Shown piece by piece: positions 1 to 7,673 of a DNA stretch of 64,000 nt. The notes below the pieces were generated by a model. It did no database searches. It was given only the letters and a program-made list of their open reading frames with translations, and was not told the DNA's origin. The stretch is from Bradyrhizobium sp. DOA9 (GTDB lineage: Bacteria > Pseudomonadota > Alphaproteobacteria > Rhizobiales > Xanthobacteraceae). Location: contig NZ_DF820425.1 of assembly GCF_000617845.2 (NCBI RefSeq), forward strand, positions 4,081,725-4,145,724. The letters are read 5' to 3'. Numbering within the stretch: the stretch's first letter is position 1; each line of letters opens with the position of its first letter. A program made the translations under genes and the position numbers.

Positions 1-400
1 GCGTGGTGGAGAGCTCCATGAGCTGGACCTGGCTCCTGGGATAGCGCACCTTGAATGTTGCCAGGATGTTCGGAAGCCATCCAGAGGCGAGCGTCGGAAC
101 GCAGGCCATACGGATGTGGCGGCTGCGGGACTGCACTGACTCGCTCAGCAGATCCAGCCCGGATTGAACCTCCTGCAATGCTCGCTTCGCCTGTTCGAAC
201 AGAATTCGCCCCTCGGGCGTGAGCAATACCTTTTGCGGCGTCCTGCGGAAAAGGAGGACGCCGATCTGCTCCTCCAGGTCGCGGATCTGCATGCTGACCG
301 CAGAGGGAGATCGGTTGGATTCTTCCGCAGCCTTCCGAAAACTTTCGTGCTCGGCGGCGAGGAGGAAGGTGTGGAGGAGCTTGAGATTGATGTTCGGCAA
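1..400 (-). CDS. LysR family transcriptional regulator (N-terminal part)
   Basis: The reverse strand encodes the first ~133 residues of a LysR-type regulator; the rest lies beyond the left edge. The N-terminal winged HTH is clear: LKLLHTFLLAAEHESFRKAA, then SPSAVSMQIRDLEEQIGVLL and LFRRTPQKVLLTPEGRILF, followed by the linker helix and the start of the effector domain. The start is a TTG at 400-398, chosen because the conserved LysR N-terminus begins there and an AAGG lies just upstream. LysR regulators usually control a neighbouring gene, which here would lie to the left, outside the window. Target and effector are unknown. Confidence 0.85.
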   Translation of the reverse strand, partial: MPNINLKLLHTFLLAAEHESFRKAAEESNRSPSAVSMQIRDLEEQIGVLLFRRTPQKVLLTPEGRILFEQAKRALQEVQSGLDLLSESVQSRSRHIRMACVPTLASGWLPNILATFKVRYPRSQVQLMELSTT

Positions 401-668
401 GTCCTTACCTCGATGGGCTTATTCGACGGTTGAATGCGGAGCGAACCCGGCCTCGACCGAGATGTATATCCGTCGGAACAGGCCGTCGTCTTGATGAAAA
501 CAGACGCCGTTGCGTTTGCATCACAGTCTGGGATTCATCAGATCAGATCGTCGTAGCGCAGAGCGTTTGCGAGCGAAGGACCTCGTTTGAGAGGAGTGCT
601 GGCAGGACGGACCTGAAGCGATCGTCCGCATCAGGAATGAGCTCGTCATCCAAAGCGGAAGTTGCCGA

Positions 669-863
669 TCACGATGGCCGACGTCGTCCAGGGCTTGCGC
701 GCGTCGCAGCACCGCCGTTGGCTGCAGGAAGCGGATTGAGCGCCCAGTTTTCACCGTCCTTGCGACGGCGGAAGGTCTCTGACACATAGCGGGTCTTGCG
801 GCGGACCTGAACGCGCCAGTTCCCGGAAGGCAACTGAGTGAAGCTGGCCACGGGCGTGTGCAC
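669..863 (-). pseudogene. truncated phage/island integrase (tyrosine recombinase N-terminus)
   Basis: A 64-residue frame on the minus strand starts MHTPVASFTQLPSGNWRVQV and continues RRKTRYVSETFRRRKDGENW. This pattern (LPSGNWRVQVRRK...YVSETF...WA) is the N-terminal, DNA-binding segment of rhizobial tyrosine-recombinase integrases. After GENWAL the similarity stops and the frame ends; the catalytic domain with its R-H-R-Y residues is absent (intact members are roughly 350-400 residues). It lies directly upstream of dusA, a known integration target of prophages and genomic islands, so it is best read as the leftover of an excised or decayed element. Confidence 0.65.
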
Positions 864-924
864 ACCCCCAACTCGTGTGCCTTACGTGTGCACTGAGAGG
901 TCAAAGCAGGTACAAACGTGTGCA
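855..924. repeat. four iterated CGTGTGC motifs (possible integrase arm-type sites)
   Basis: The octamer CGTGTGCA/C occurs at 855-862, 874-881, 885-892 and 917-924, all in the same orientation; two of the copies share the nonamer ACGTGTGCA. They lie between the integrase remnant and dusA and overlap the start of the remnant. Short iterated motifs beside an attachment site are typical of arm-type sites bound by the integrase N-terminal domain, or of an operator for the integrase gene. The function is inferred. Confidence 0.5.
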
Positions 925-987
925 ATTTCGACTAGTTTGGGGTGCACATGTTCCGAGTTCATTCCATTGAGAATGTAAGGTAAATAA

Positions 988-1983
988 TTGAAATCGCAAG
1001 ACTATCTCTTTTCTGTGGCCCCGATGATGGATTGGACTGACCGGCATTGCCGGGTGTTCCACCGTCAACTGACGCGACGGGGATTGCTCTATACGGAGAT
1101 GCTGACGACCGGCGCGATCATTCATGGCGACCGGAACCGGCTGCTTGGGTTCGACGCGGTCGAGCACCCCGTGGCGCTTCAGCTCGGCGGATCGGATCCG
1201 CAGGAGCTCGCGCTGGCGGCGCGGATCGGCGAGGACTTCGGCTATGACGAGATCAATCTCAATGTCGGCTGCCCGTCCGATCGTGTGAAGGAAGGCCGTT
1301 TCGGCGCCTGCCTGATGGCGGAGCCGGAGCTGGTGGCGAGGTGCGTTGACGCCATGAAGCGCGTGGTTGCCGTTCCCGTCACGGTCAAGTGCCGCATCGG
1401 CATTGATCATCAGGATCCGGAGGTCGCGCTCGATGCCCTCGCGCGTGCGGTGGTCGCCGCAGGCTGCGATGCGTTGATCGTGCACGCCCGCAAGGCCTGG
1501 CTCAACGGCCTGTCTCCGAAGGAGAACCGCGATATCCCGCCGCTCGACTATGATCGCGTCTACCGGCTCAAGCGCGCGATGCCCGATGTGCCCGTCATCA
1601 TCAATGGCGGCATTCCGAGCATCGACGAGGCAAAGGCGCATCTTGCGCATGTCGACGGCGTGATGCTCGGCCGCGCCGCCTATCAGGAGCCATGGCGACT
1701 GCTCGCGGTCGATCGCGAAATCTTCGGCGGGCCGGCGCCGCACGCGACCATGCAGGACGCGCTCGAGGCGATGATGCCCTACATCGAGGAGCAGCTCGCG
1801 CGCGGCACGCGGCTGCACGCGATCACGCGGCATTTCGTCGGCGCATTTCACGCGGTGCCTGGGGCGCGCGCCTTCCGCCGTCACTTGGCCGAGCAGGGTG
1901 TGAAGCCGGGTGCCGGTCTCGACGTGCTGCGCGATGCGATCGCGCGTGTCGGTGCACGTGCGCCCGCGGAGGCGGCGGCCTAG
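988..1983 (+). CDS. dusA: tRNA-dihydrouridine synthase A
   Basis: A 331-residue FMN-dependent enzyme that reduces uridine to dihydrouridine in the D-loop of tRNAs. The DusA N-terminal motif SVAPMMDWTDRHCR is at about residues 9-22. NLNVGCPSDRVKEGRFGACL carries the catalytic cysteine (GCPS), followed by TVKCRIGID, LIVHARKAWL and the FMN phosphate-binding INGGIPS and MLGRAAYQEPW. The start is a TTG with AAGG about seven bases upstream; no ATG precedes the conserved core. The first ~8 residues and the AT-richer upstream DNA differ from the conserved body, as expected if an element inserted at the 5' end of dusA and supplied a new start. Length is normal. Confidence 0.95.
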   Translation: MKSQDYLFSVAPMMDWTDRHCRVFHRQLTRRGLLYTEMLTTGAIIHGDRNRLLGFDAVEHPVALQLGGSDPQELALAARIGEDFGYDEINLNVGCPSDRVKEGRFGACLMAEPELVARCVDAMKRVVAVPVTVKCRIGIDHQDPEVALDALARAVVAAGCDALIVHARKAWLNGLSPKENRDIPPLDYDRVYRLKRAMPDVPVIINGGIPSIDEAKAHLAHVDGVMLGRAAYQEPWRLLAVDREIFGGPAPHATMQDALEAMMPYIEEQLARGTRLHAITRHFVGAFHAVPGARAFRRHLAEQGVKPGAGLDVLRDAIARVGARAPAEAAA

Positions 1984-1993
1984 GTCGCTCTAG

Positions 1994-2548
1994 CTAGTTG
2001 GCCGCCGCGCGCGGGCGGCGCGGGCCGCTCTGGAGCTCCGGATACCCCGTCAGCATCAGCGTGTCGGCGCGCACACCCCAGCTTTCCAGGCGGTCGAGGA
2101 AGCTCATTCCGAGCAGATTGGTCTTCATCTGTCCGCGTTGCACGACGAGGGCCGGCACCGACTTTTCGACCAGCTTGCCGACGGCGAGACGGTCGAGCGT
2201 CAGCCGGGCCGCCTTGGTGTGGCCGCCCGCGGTCTCCAGGTCGACGTCGTATTCGAGCATCTCGAGCGGCAGCCCGATCGCCTTTGCGGTTTCCCATGTC
2301 AGCACCACCGACGTCGCGCCGGTATCGATCACCATCGGCGCAGTAACGCCGTTGATCTTCGCACGCAACGTGAATTCGCCGCCCTGGCCGCGCGGGATCT
2401 GCACGGCCGGCGCCGGGGAGGCGGCTTGTCCGCGAAAAATGTGCGAGACCTTGTGGCTGGCGCGCGTGATCTGGTCGGGATCGCCATAGGCGACGACGGC
2501 ACCTGCCGTGCCGGCGAGCATGATCAGGACGAGCAGGAAGCGGATCAT
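1994..2548 (-). CDS. TIGR02281-type clan AA aspartic protease, secreted or membrane-anchored
   Basis: A 184-residue retropepsin-like protein. A hydrophobic N-terminus (MIRFLLVLIMLAGTAGAVVA) acts as signal or anchor, and the single-domain aspartic protease fold follows. The active-site motif VIDTGATSVVLTWETAKAIG is at about residues 93-112; the flap and C-terminal region (NLLGMSFLDRLESWGV) match this family, which works as a homodimer with one Asp per subunit. It acts in the periplasm; its substrate is unknown. The next gene upstream on the same strand is the DUF1289 gene, about 30 bases away, and the two may be co-transcribed. Confidence 0.85.
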   Translation of the reverse strand: MIRFLLVLIMLAGTAGAVVAYGDPDQITRASHKVSHIFRGQAASPAPAVQIPRGQGGEFTLRAKINGVTAPMVIDTGATSVVLTWETAKAIGLPLEMLEYDVDLETAGGHTKAARLTLDRLAVGKLVEKSVPALVVQRGQMKTNLLGMSFLDRLESWGVRADTLMLTGYPELQSGPRRPRAAAN

Positions 2549-2576
2549 CGCGCGCCTCCGCGCATGCGCGTGCCCG

Positions 2577-2780
2577 TCAGGTACGCCTCGGCGATGGCGC
2601 GATGGGCGTAAGGCCGGCCTGATTCATCCGAGCCGGCAACAGCGCCATGACAGCCAGCCGTTCCGCGCTGTCCATGGCGTGCCAGCGCGCTATCTCGGGC
2701 AAGGTGCGGCCGCAGCCGAAGCACAGCTTGGTCCTGGGATCGATCATGCAGACGGCGACGCACGGCGTTTCTTTGCTCAT
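2577..2780 (-). CDS. DUF1289 family small cysteine-rich protein
   Basis: A 67-residue protein beginning MSKETPCVAVCMIDPRTKLC with four cysteines (PCVAVC and CFGCGRTLPEIARW), the DUF1289 signature. These cysteines probably bind a metal or an Fe-S cluster; the family has no firm biochemical function. The ATG at 2780 was chosen because the domain begins immediately after it; the frame stays open further upstream only by chance, as an antisense shadow within the kinase gene. It sits between the histidine kinase and the aspartic protease, all on the minus strand. Confidence 0.85.
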   Translation of the reverse strand: MSKETPCVAVCMIDPRTKLCFGCGRTLPEIARWHAMDSAERLAVMALLPARMNQAGLTPIAPSPRRT

Positions 2781-2824
2781 ACGGACATAGTGAGGGATGG
2801 TCGGGCATGTCTGCAAGCATCTCG

Positions 2825-4420
2825 TTAAGAGCCTGTGCCAGCACTCATGATCGGCTTGTGGCGCGGCCGGCGCTTCTCGTCGGGAACGAGGGAACCCTCC
2901 GGCTGGAGCGGTGGAGAATCGTCCGACAGCGGCGGCAGCGCACTCATCACGCGCTCCGGCGGGAAGGTGACGATCACCTCGGTGCCGATGCGCAGCTTCG
3001 ATTTCAGCGTGAACGTGCCGCCGTGCAGGTCGATCAGGTTCTTGGCGATCGGCAGGCCGAGGCCGGCGCCCTGTTCGGCCGACTTGATTGAATTGGAGCC
3101 CTGGCCGAACGAGGCGAGCACGACGGGGATCTCGTCTTCGGGGATGCCGGAGCCGGAATCCCTCACCGAGAGATATTGTCCGCCCGAGGCGGTCCAGCCG
3201 GCCTTGAGCCAGATCTCCCCGCCTTGCGGGGTGAACTTGATCGAGTTGGAGAGCAGGTTGAGCACGACCTGGCGGATCGCGCGCTCGTCTGCCCAAAGCC
3301 GCGGCATGGCCTGCTCGAACACTTCGTGGATGGTGATGCCACGGCTCGAGGCACGCAGCTTCATCAAATGATGGCAGTCGGCGACGATGCCGACCAGGGA
3401 CACCGCTTCCTCGTTGAGCTCGTAGCGGCCGGCTTCGATCCGCGACAGGTCGAGGATCTCGTTGATGAGATTGAGCAGGTGCACGCCGGAATTATGGATG
3501 TCGGCGGAATATTCCTTGTAGACCGGCACGGCATGCGCGCCGAAAATCTCGCTCTTCATCACCTCTGAGAAACCGAGAATGGCATTCAGCGGCGTCCTGA
3601 GCTCGTGGCTCATCTGCGCGAGGAAGCGCGACTTGGCGACGTTGGCGGCTTCGGCGCGGTGGCGCGCTTCGTCCGAGATCGCCTTGGCCTGCTCCAGCTC
3701 GCCGATCAGCGCATCCTTTTCCGCGCGGGCTTCCAGCGTGGCGAAGGTGGAAGAGTGCAGGCGGTGCGCCAGCAGGACGAAATAGCCTTCGGCGGCGAGG
3801 GACAGCGCTGCCAGGATGTAATTGTCCAGCGAGCCGGTCATCACGAAGCTCAGCGCCATCGCAACCGCGACCGGCGCCGTGGCCGCCAGGGCCGCGATCG
3901 GCAGATTGGCCGCGAGCATGCTCGATACTGCGATCACCAGCAGCATCAGGAACATCATCAGCGTTTCCGTGACCAGGTCGAGCACGGGATGGATCAGGAT
4001 CGCCATCCAGCACAGGCCATAAAGCAGGTCGAGCACGACGAAGCGCGTCCGCCACGCGCGTGTCGCGGCCGGAGAGGCGGGCTCGGTCAGGAAGCGCCGG
4101 CAGCTGCGGATCATGGCGCTGTGGATACAGAGCATGCCGGCGGTCCAGGCGGCGGCCGGGATCGGCTGCATCCACAGCCCGAACAGCACGCCGGTGGCCA
4201 CCACCAGCAGCATCACGACATAGGAAGCGGACAGCCGCGTCTGGGCGTATTGCCGCAGCATCTCGGCGTCGAACGCCGGGCGGGTTCCACTGGTCGACGT
4301 TAACTTGTCGCGGGCCTCGCGCACCCGCTGCGCCGCAGCCCTTCGGCTGCTCGCCGATGGCGCGCTCACCGGCTCGGCCGGAAGCTGCACGACCTCGGGC
4401 TTTTCAGCGGGGTTACTCAT
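2825..4420 (-). CDS. membrane sensor histidine kinase, DivJ/PleC/PdhS-like
   Basis: A 531-residue kinase. After a basic N-terminal tail there are about six membrane helices (roughly residues 66-218), a short coiled coil (EARAEKDALIGELEQAKAIS), then the phospho-acceptor motif FLAQMSHELRTPLNAILGFS with His near residue 272. ATPase boxes follow: NLLSNSIKFTP (N), DSGSGIPEDE (G1), GAGLGLPIAKNLI (G2). The H-box with LGFSEVMKSEIFG is typical of the DivJ/PleC/PdhS group that phosphorylates the cell-cycle regulator DivK; that assignment is an inference. A GTG at 4444 is an alternative start. There is no receiver domain. A CtrA-type site lies about 100 bases upstream of the start. Confidence 0.85.
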   Translation of the reverse strand: MSNPAEKPEVVQLPAEPVSAPSASSRRAAAQRVREARDKLTSTSGTRPAFDAEMLRQYAQTRLSASYVVMLLVVATGVLFGLWMQPIPAAAWTAGMLCIHSAMIRSCRRFLTEPASPAATRAWRTRFVVLDLLYGLCWMAILIHPVLDLVTETLMMFLMLLVIAVSSMLAANLPIAALAATAPVAVAMALSFVMTGSLDNYILAALSLAAEGYFVLLAHRLHSSTFATLEARAEKDALIGELEQAKAISDEARHRAEAANVAKSRFLAQMSHELRTPLNAILGFSEVMKSEIFGAHAVPVYKEYSADIHNSGVHLLNLINEILDLSRIEAGRYELNEEAVSLVGIVADCHHLMKLRASSRGITIHEVFEQAMPRLWADERAIRQVVLNLLSNSIKFTPQGGEIWLKAGWTASGGQYLSVRDSGSGIPEDEIPVVLASFGQGSNSIKSAEQGAGLGLPIAKNLIDLHGGTFTLKSKLRIGTEVIVTFPPERVMSALPPLSDDSPPLQPEGSLVPDEKRRPRHKPIMSAGTGS

Positions 4421-4487
4421 CAAGCAACACGGATTCCTGCCCACGCCGGACGCGGGCTTTCTGCATTGTCTATCTCTGGCAAGAAAT

Positions 4488-4507
4488 CCTTAAGAGCTGA
4501 CTTAAGG
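4488..4507. promoter_or_regulatory. inverted repeat CCTTAAG-N6-CTTAAGG upstream of the histidine kinase
   Basis: A perfect 7-bp inverted repeat (CCTTAAG at 4488-4494, CTTAAGG at 4501-4507) lies 68 bases upstream of the kinase start, with no T-tract that would suggest a terminator. It also contains two TTAA tetramers separated by 8 bases, one more than the CtrA consensus. It is a likely protein-binding site in the kinase promoter. Confidence 0.45.
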
Positions 4508-4522
4508 AGCTAAAGAATTACG

Positions 4523-4537
4523 TTAACCGGGCGTTAA
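4523..4537. promoter_or_regulatory. CtrA-type box TTAA-N7-TTAA
   Basis: TTAACCGGGCGTTAA matches the consensus for the alphaproteobacterial cell-cycle regulator CtrA (TTAA, seven bases, TTAA) exactly, and the left half extends to TTAACC. It lies 103 bases upstream of the kinase start and downstream of the antiporter gene, so it can only serve the kinase promoter. The match is seen in the sequence; the binding is inferred. Confidence 0.55.
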
Positions 4538-4582
4538 TTCATGCGCAGTCAGGGCGGCCGCTTCCCTCATCCCGCGCTTCGA

Positions 4583-6037
4583 TCATTTGAAGAAAACGAG
4601 CGTGACCAACCCGAAAACCGGCAGCAGCAGGACGGAGGTCCAGGCCATGTACCCGAAGAAGCCGGGCATTGCGACGCCACCCGCTCGGGCAATTGCGTAC
4701 ACCATGAAGTTGGGCGCGTTGCCGATGTAGGAGTTTGCGCCCATGAACACCGCGCCGGCGGAAATCGCGGCAAGGGTCAAGGCGCCGTTCGTCATCAGGT
4801 GCTTGGCGTCGCCTCCGGCGAGCTCGAAGAAGACCAGGTAGGTCGGCGCATTGTCGAGAAAGGATGAGAGCAGGCCGGTCAACCAGAAATATGCGGCATT
4901 GTTCGGTGTGCCGTCGGCGTTGGTGACCATGTTTACGACTGAGGCAAACGCGCCGGATCTGCCGGCGTTGAGAATCGCGAGCACGGGAATGATGGTGATG
5001 AAGATCGCGGCAAACAGCTTTGCCACTTCGATCATGGGGCCCCAAGAGAAGCCGTTCGCGTCGTGGTCCTCCTTCGAGGTGACGGCGAGAGATGCGAACA
5101 CGACTCCAATCATCACGGCATCGCGCAGGAGATTCTGCAGCTGGAGGTGCGTGCCGAGAACCTCGAATCCGCCGAGGTCGAGCTTCGCACTCAAGAGGAT
5201 CGCAGCGATGATGACTCCCATCAAAGCGAAGTTGAGGCCGCCGCTGATCCGCAAGGGATTGTCCGGAGTTGGGTCCGGTTTGACGCGGCCTTCCTTGCGA
5301 TAGAGATAAGTATCGATGCAAAAGAACAGGGCGAGCAGAATCCAGGCCGCGAACGTGGTCTGGGGGAACAGGTGTGTCGTCGTCCAGAAAAAGTCCACGC
5401 CGCGCAGGAACCCCAAAAACAACGGGGGATCTCCCAGAGGGGAGAGCGAACCGCCGATGTTGGACACCAGAAAGATGAAGAAGATGACGACGTGCGCGTT
5501 GTGCCGCCGGTCGTCATTGGCGCGGATGACTGGTCGGATCATGACCATGGACGCGCCGGTCGTCCCGACGACGCTCGCGATCAGCGTGCCTAGCGCGAGC
5601 AGCAGCGTATTCAGGACCGGCGAGCCGTGAAGATTGCCGCGCACCACGATTCCGCCTGCGACGGTAAACAAGGCAAGGAGCAGCAGAATGAACGGAACGT
5701 ATTCGAGCAGCGCCGTATGAACGAGCGCTTGGACAGTCGGAAGCGGGCCGTACCAGATTGCAAGCGGCAGCACGATCAGGGCCGCCCACATCGCGGCAAT
5801 CTTGCCTTGGTGATGCTCCCAGAAGTGAGGCGCTGCGAGCGGAAATATGGCAATCGAGAGCAGCATGCCCGCGAATGGAAGCGCCCATTGCGGGCCAATG
5901 CTGGCACCATCGAGCGATGCGGCAAGCGCCTGCGAGGGTGAGGCCAGCACCATCACGAGCGCGACCGGTAGCAGGCGCGCAACAACAACAAGGATGGCGG
6001 CGATCACGCTAGGCAATGCTTCCCCCCGGAAGTCCAT
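4583..6037 (-). CDS. sodium:proton antiporter-like permease (NhaD / CitMHS-type ion transporter superfamily)
   Basis: A 484-residue polytopic membrane protein with about 12-13 helices. Features of the ion-transporter superfamily are visible: FLVSNIGGSLSPLGDPPLFL in the first half, and FLDNAPTYLVFFELAGG with ANSYIGNAPNFMVYAIARA in the second half, giving two re-entrant loop motifs related by internal duplication. Family members exchange Na+ for H+ or carry citrate-like anions; the exact substrate is not resolved. The ATG at 6037 gives a full-length protein but has no strong ribosome-binding site. It lies in the same direction as the dehydrogenase upstream, 90 bases apart. Confidence 0.8.
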   Translation of the reverse strand: MDFRGEALPSVIAAILVVVARLLPVALVMVLASPSQALAASLDGASIGPQWALPFAGMLLSIAIFPLAAPHFWEHHQGKIAAMWAALIVLPLAIWYGPLPTVQALVHTALLEYVPFILLLLALFTVAGGIVVRGNLHGSPVLNTLLLALGTLIASVVGTTGASMVMIRPVIRANDDRRHNAHVVIFFIFLVSNIGGSLSPLGDPPLFLGFLRGVDFFWTTTHLFPQTTFAAWILLALFFCIDTYLYRKEGRVKPDPTPDNPLRISGGLNFALMGVIIAAILLSAKLDLGGFEVLGTHLQLQNLLRDAVMIGVVFASLAVTSKEDHDANGFSWGPMIEVAKLFAAIFITIIPVLAILNAGRSGAFASVVNMVTNADGTPNNAAYFWLTGLLSSFLDNAPTYLVFFELAGGDAKHLMTNGALTLAAISAGAVFMGANSYIGNAPNFMVYAIARAGGVAMPGFFGYMAWTSVLLLPVFGLVTLVFFK

Positions 6038-6127
6038 GATTGTTTCGGTCGGCGCGCTTTACGGAACTCCGTCGCGGCGGATGCGACGAAGTTCAAAGTC
6101 GGCGTCCCCTGAACCAGGCCGCAACAG

Positions 6128-7000
6128 TCAGCGCTGCAGGCGTGCGAGCAGGCTCGACGTATCCCAGCGCTTGCCGCCCATCTTCTCGACCTCGGAATAG
6201 AACTGATCGACCAGCGCGGTCACCGGCAGGTTGGCGCCGTTGCGGCGGGCCTCAGCCAGGGCGATCGAGAGGTCCTTGCGCATCCATTCGACGGCGAAGC
6301 CGAAATCGTATTTGCCCTCGTCCATCGTCTTGTAGCGGTTCTCCATCTGCCAGGACTGGGCAGCCCCTTTCGAGATGGTCTCGATCACGGCAGTGACGTC
6401 GAGGCCGCTCTTCTTGGCGAAATGGATGCCTTCGGAGAGGCCCTGCACGAGGCCGGCGATGCAGATCTGGTTGACCATCTTGGTCAGTTGGCCGCTTCCG
6501 GCGGGCCCGAGCAGCTTGCACATCCGCGCATAGGCGCCCGTGATGATCGGCTCGGCGCCGGCATAGGCCTCCTGCGCGCCGCCGCACATGACCGTCAGCA
6601 CGCCGTTCTCGGCGCCGGCCTGGCCGCCGGAGACGGGGGCGTCGACGAATTTGAAGCCGCCCTTGGCGGCAGCCGCATCGAGCTCACGGGCGACCTCGGC
6701 AGAGGCCGTGGTGTGGTCGACGAAGGTCGCACCCTTCCTCATGCCGGCGAAGGCGCCGTCGGGGCCGATCGCGACCGCGCGCAGATCGTTGTCGTTGCCG
6801 ACGCAGCACATCACGAAATCCTGCCCCTCAGCGGCCGCCTTCGGGGTCGGTGCGGTCTTGCCGCCGAACTTGTCCGCCCATTCCTTCGCCTTGGCCGCGG
6901 TCCGGTTATAGACGGTGACCTCATGGCCCCCTTTTTTCACGAGGTGTCCGGCCATCGGGAAGCCCATCACGCCAAGACCGAGGAAAGCGACTTTAGCCAT
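6128..7000 (-). CDS. NAD(P)-dependent beta-hydroxyacid dehydrogenase (3-hydroxyisobutyrate dehydrogenase family)
   Basis: A 290-residue soluble oxidoreductase. The Rossmann start MAKVAFLGLGVMGFPMAGHL, the substrate-binding loop DAPVSGGQAGAENG and the catalytic lysine region GSGQLTKMVNQICIAG are all present in the usual order. The family oxidises or reduces short beta-hydroxyacids (3-hydroxyisobutyrate, tartronate semialdehyde, related succinic semialdehyde substrates); which one is unclear. The ATG at 7000 was preferred over an upstream in-frame codon because the Rossmann glycine loop begins right after it and AAGG lies upstream. It is divergent from the VOC gene. Confidence 0.9.
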   Translation of the reverse strand: MAKVAFLGLGVMGFPMAGHLVKKGGHEVTVYNRTAAKAKEWADKFGGKTAPTPKAAAEGQDFVMCCVGNDNDLRAVAIGPDGAFAGMRKGATFVDHTTASAEVARELDAAAAKGGFKFVDAPVSGGQAGAENGVLTVMCGGAQEAYAGAEPIITGAYARMCKLLGPAGSGQLTKMVNQICIAGLVQGLSEGIHFAKKSGLDVTAVIETISKGAAQSWQMENRYKTMDEGKYDFGFAVEWMRKDLSIALAEARRNGANLPVTALVDQFYSEVEKMGGKRWDTSSLLARLQR

Positions 7001-7181
7001 TGTGGTACCTTGTCCGTAGTTTGGGTTTACGCTTCTTGCCAGGCGAGGGACGCCTGGGTTCCGCGGTGGGGCGGACCGGAGGCGCACCATAAACCCTTGA
7101 GGCCAGAGGGCAACGGCTTCGTTTGGCGGCCTGCCGTGCTAGGGTGGCGCTCGAACGACTTCAAAACAAGGGAGCGAGAGC

Positions 7182-7619
7182 ATGGGCGGCGTGAGCGTGG
7201 GCGTCCTCGATCATTTCAACATCCGGACCCGGAATCTGGCCGAGACCGTCCGCTTCTACGAAGACGTGCTGGGCCTGGAAAAAGGCGCGCGGCCGAACTT
7301 CGCCTTCCCGGGGGCCTGGATGTACAGCGAGGGCAGGCCGGTGGTGCACCTCGTCGACATTTCACCGACCGACGAGCCACAAAAGCCGGATTCCGGCGTT
7401 GTCCACCACGTCGCCTTCGTCAGCCGCGGCTTTGACGGCATGAAACAGCGGCTGGCGTCAAAGATGGTCAAGTTCGAGTCCCGCCAGGTGCCCGGCGGCG
7501 ATCTCTGGCAGATATTCGTCCACGACCCCAACGGGGTCATGATCGAGCTGAACTACGAGGCCGCCCGGGAGCAGGGGGCGGCGCCGGCCGAAAAGGCTGA
7601 CGATATCGGCAGGCAGTAG
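7182..7619 (+). CDS. VOC/glyoxalase family protein
   Basis: A 145-residue single-domain protein with two beta-alpha-beta-beta-beta modules. VGVLDHFNIRTRNLAETVRF opens module one with its metal-ligand His, and VHHVAFVSRGFDGMKQRL plus the terminal IFVHDPNGVMIELNYE supply further ligands, including the Glu. This is the metal-dependent vicinal-oxygen-chelate fold of glyoxalases, dioxygenases and epimerases. The last ~20 residues are an uncharacteristic Ala-rich tail. A purine-rich AGGGAGCGAGAG precedes the ATG. The substrate cannot be told. It is 54 bases ahead of mrp. Confidence 0.85.
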   Translation: MGGVSVGVLDHFNIRTRNLAETVRFYEDVLGLEKGARPNFAFPGAWMYSEGRPVVHLVDISPTDEPQKPDSGVVHHVAFVSRGFDGMKQRLASKMVKFESRQVPGGDLWQIFVHDPNGVMIELNYEAAREQGAAPAEKADDIGRQ

Positions 7620-7673
7620 CCTTTTGGGCGTTTCCGCTCTAATGGGGCATCCGCAAACTCCAGGAGATGCGCT

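Larger units (their letters stand above)
401..987. other. integrase scar / island-edge intergenic region
   Basis: This ~590-base stretch has no intact gene. It holds the integrase remnant (669-863, minus), the iterated CGTGTGC motifs (855-924) and the short AT-richer leader that supplies the start of dusA. Between 401 and 668 the longer reading frames on both strands have no recognisable family content. A second minus-strand frame at about 540-660 could be more of the same decayed element, but this cannot be shown by eye. Confidence 0.5.

Noticed and set aside
901..1884. Long minus-strand open frame over dusA
   Set aside because: It lies antisense to a clear DusA protein, is Arg/His-rich and has no family motif; it is a GC-driven shadow frame.
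4490..4505. TTAA-N8-TTAA as a second CtrA box
   Set aside because: The spacer is one base too long for the consensus; it is kept only as part of the CCTTAAG/CTTAAGG inverted repeat.
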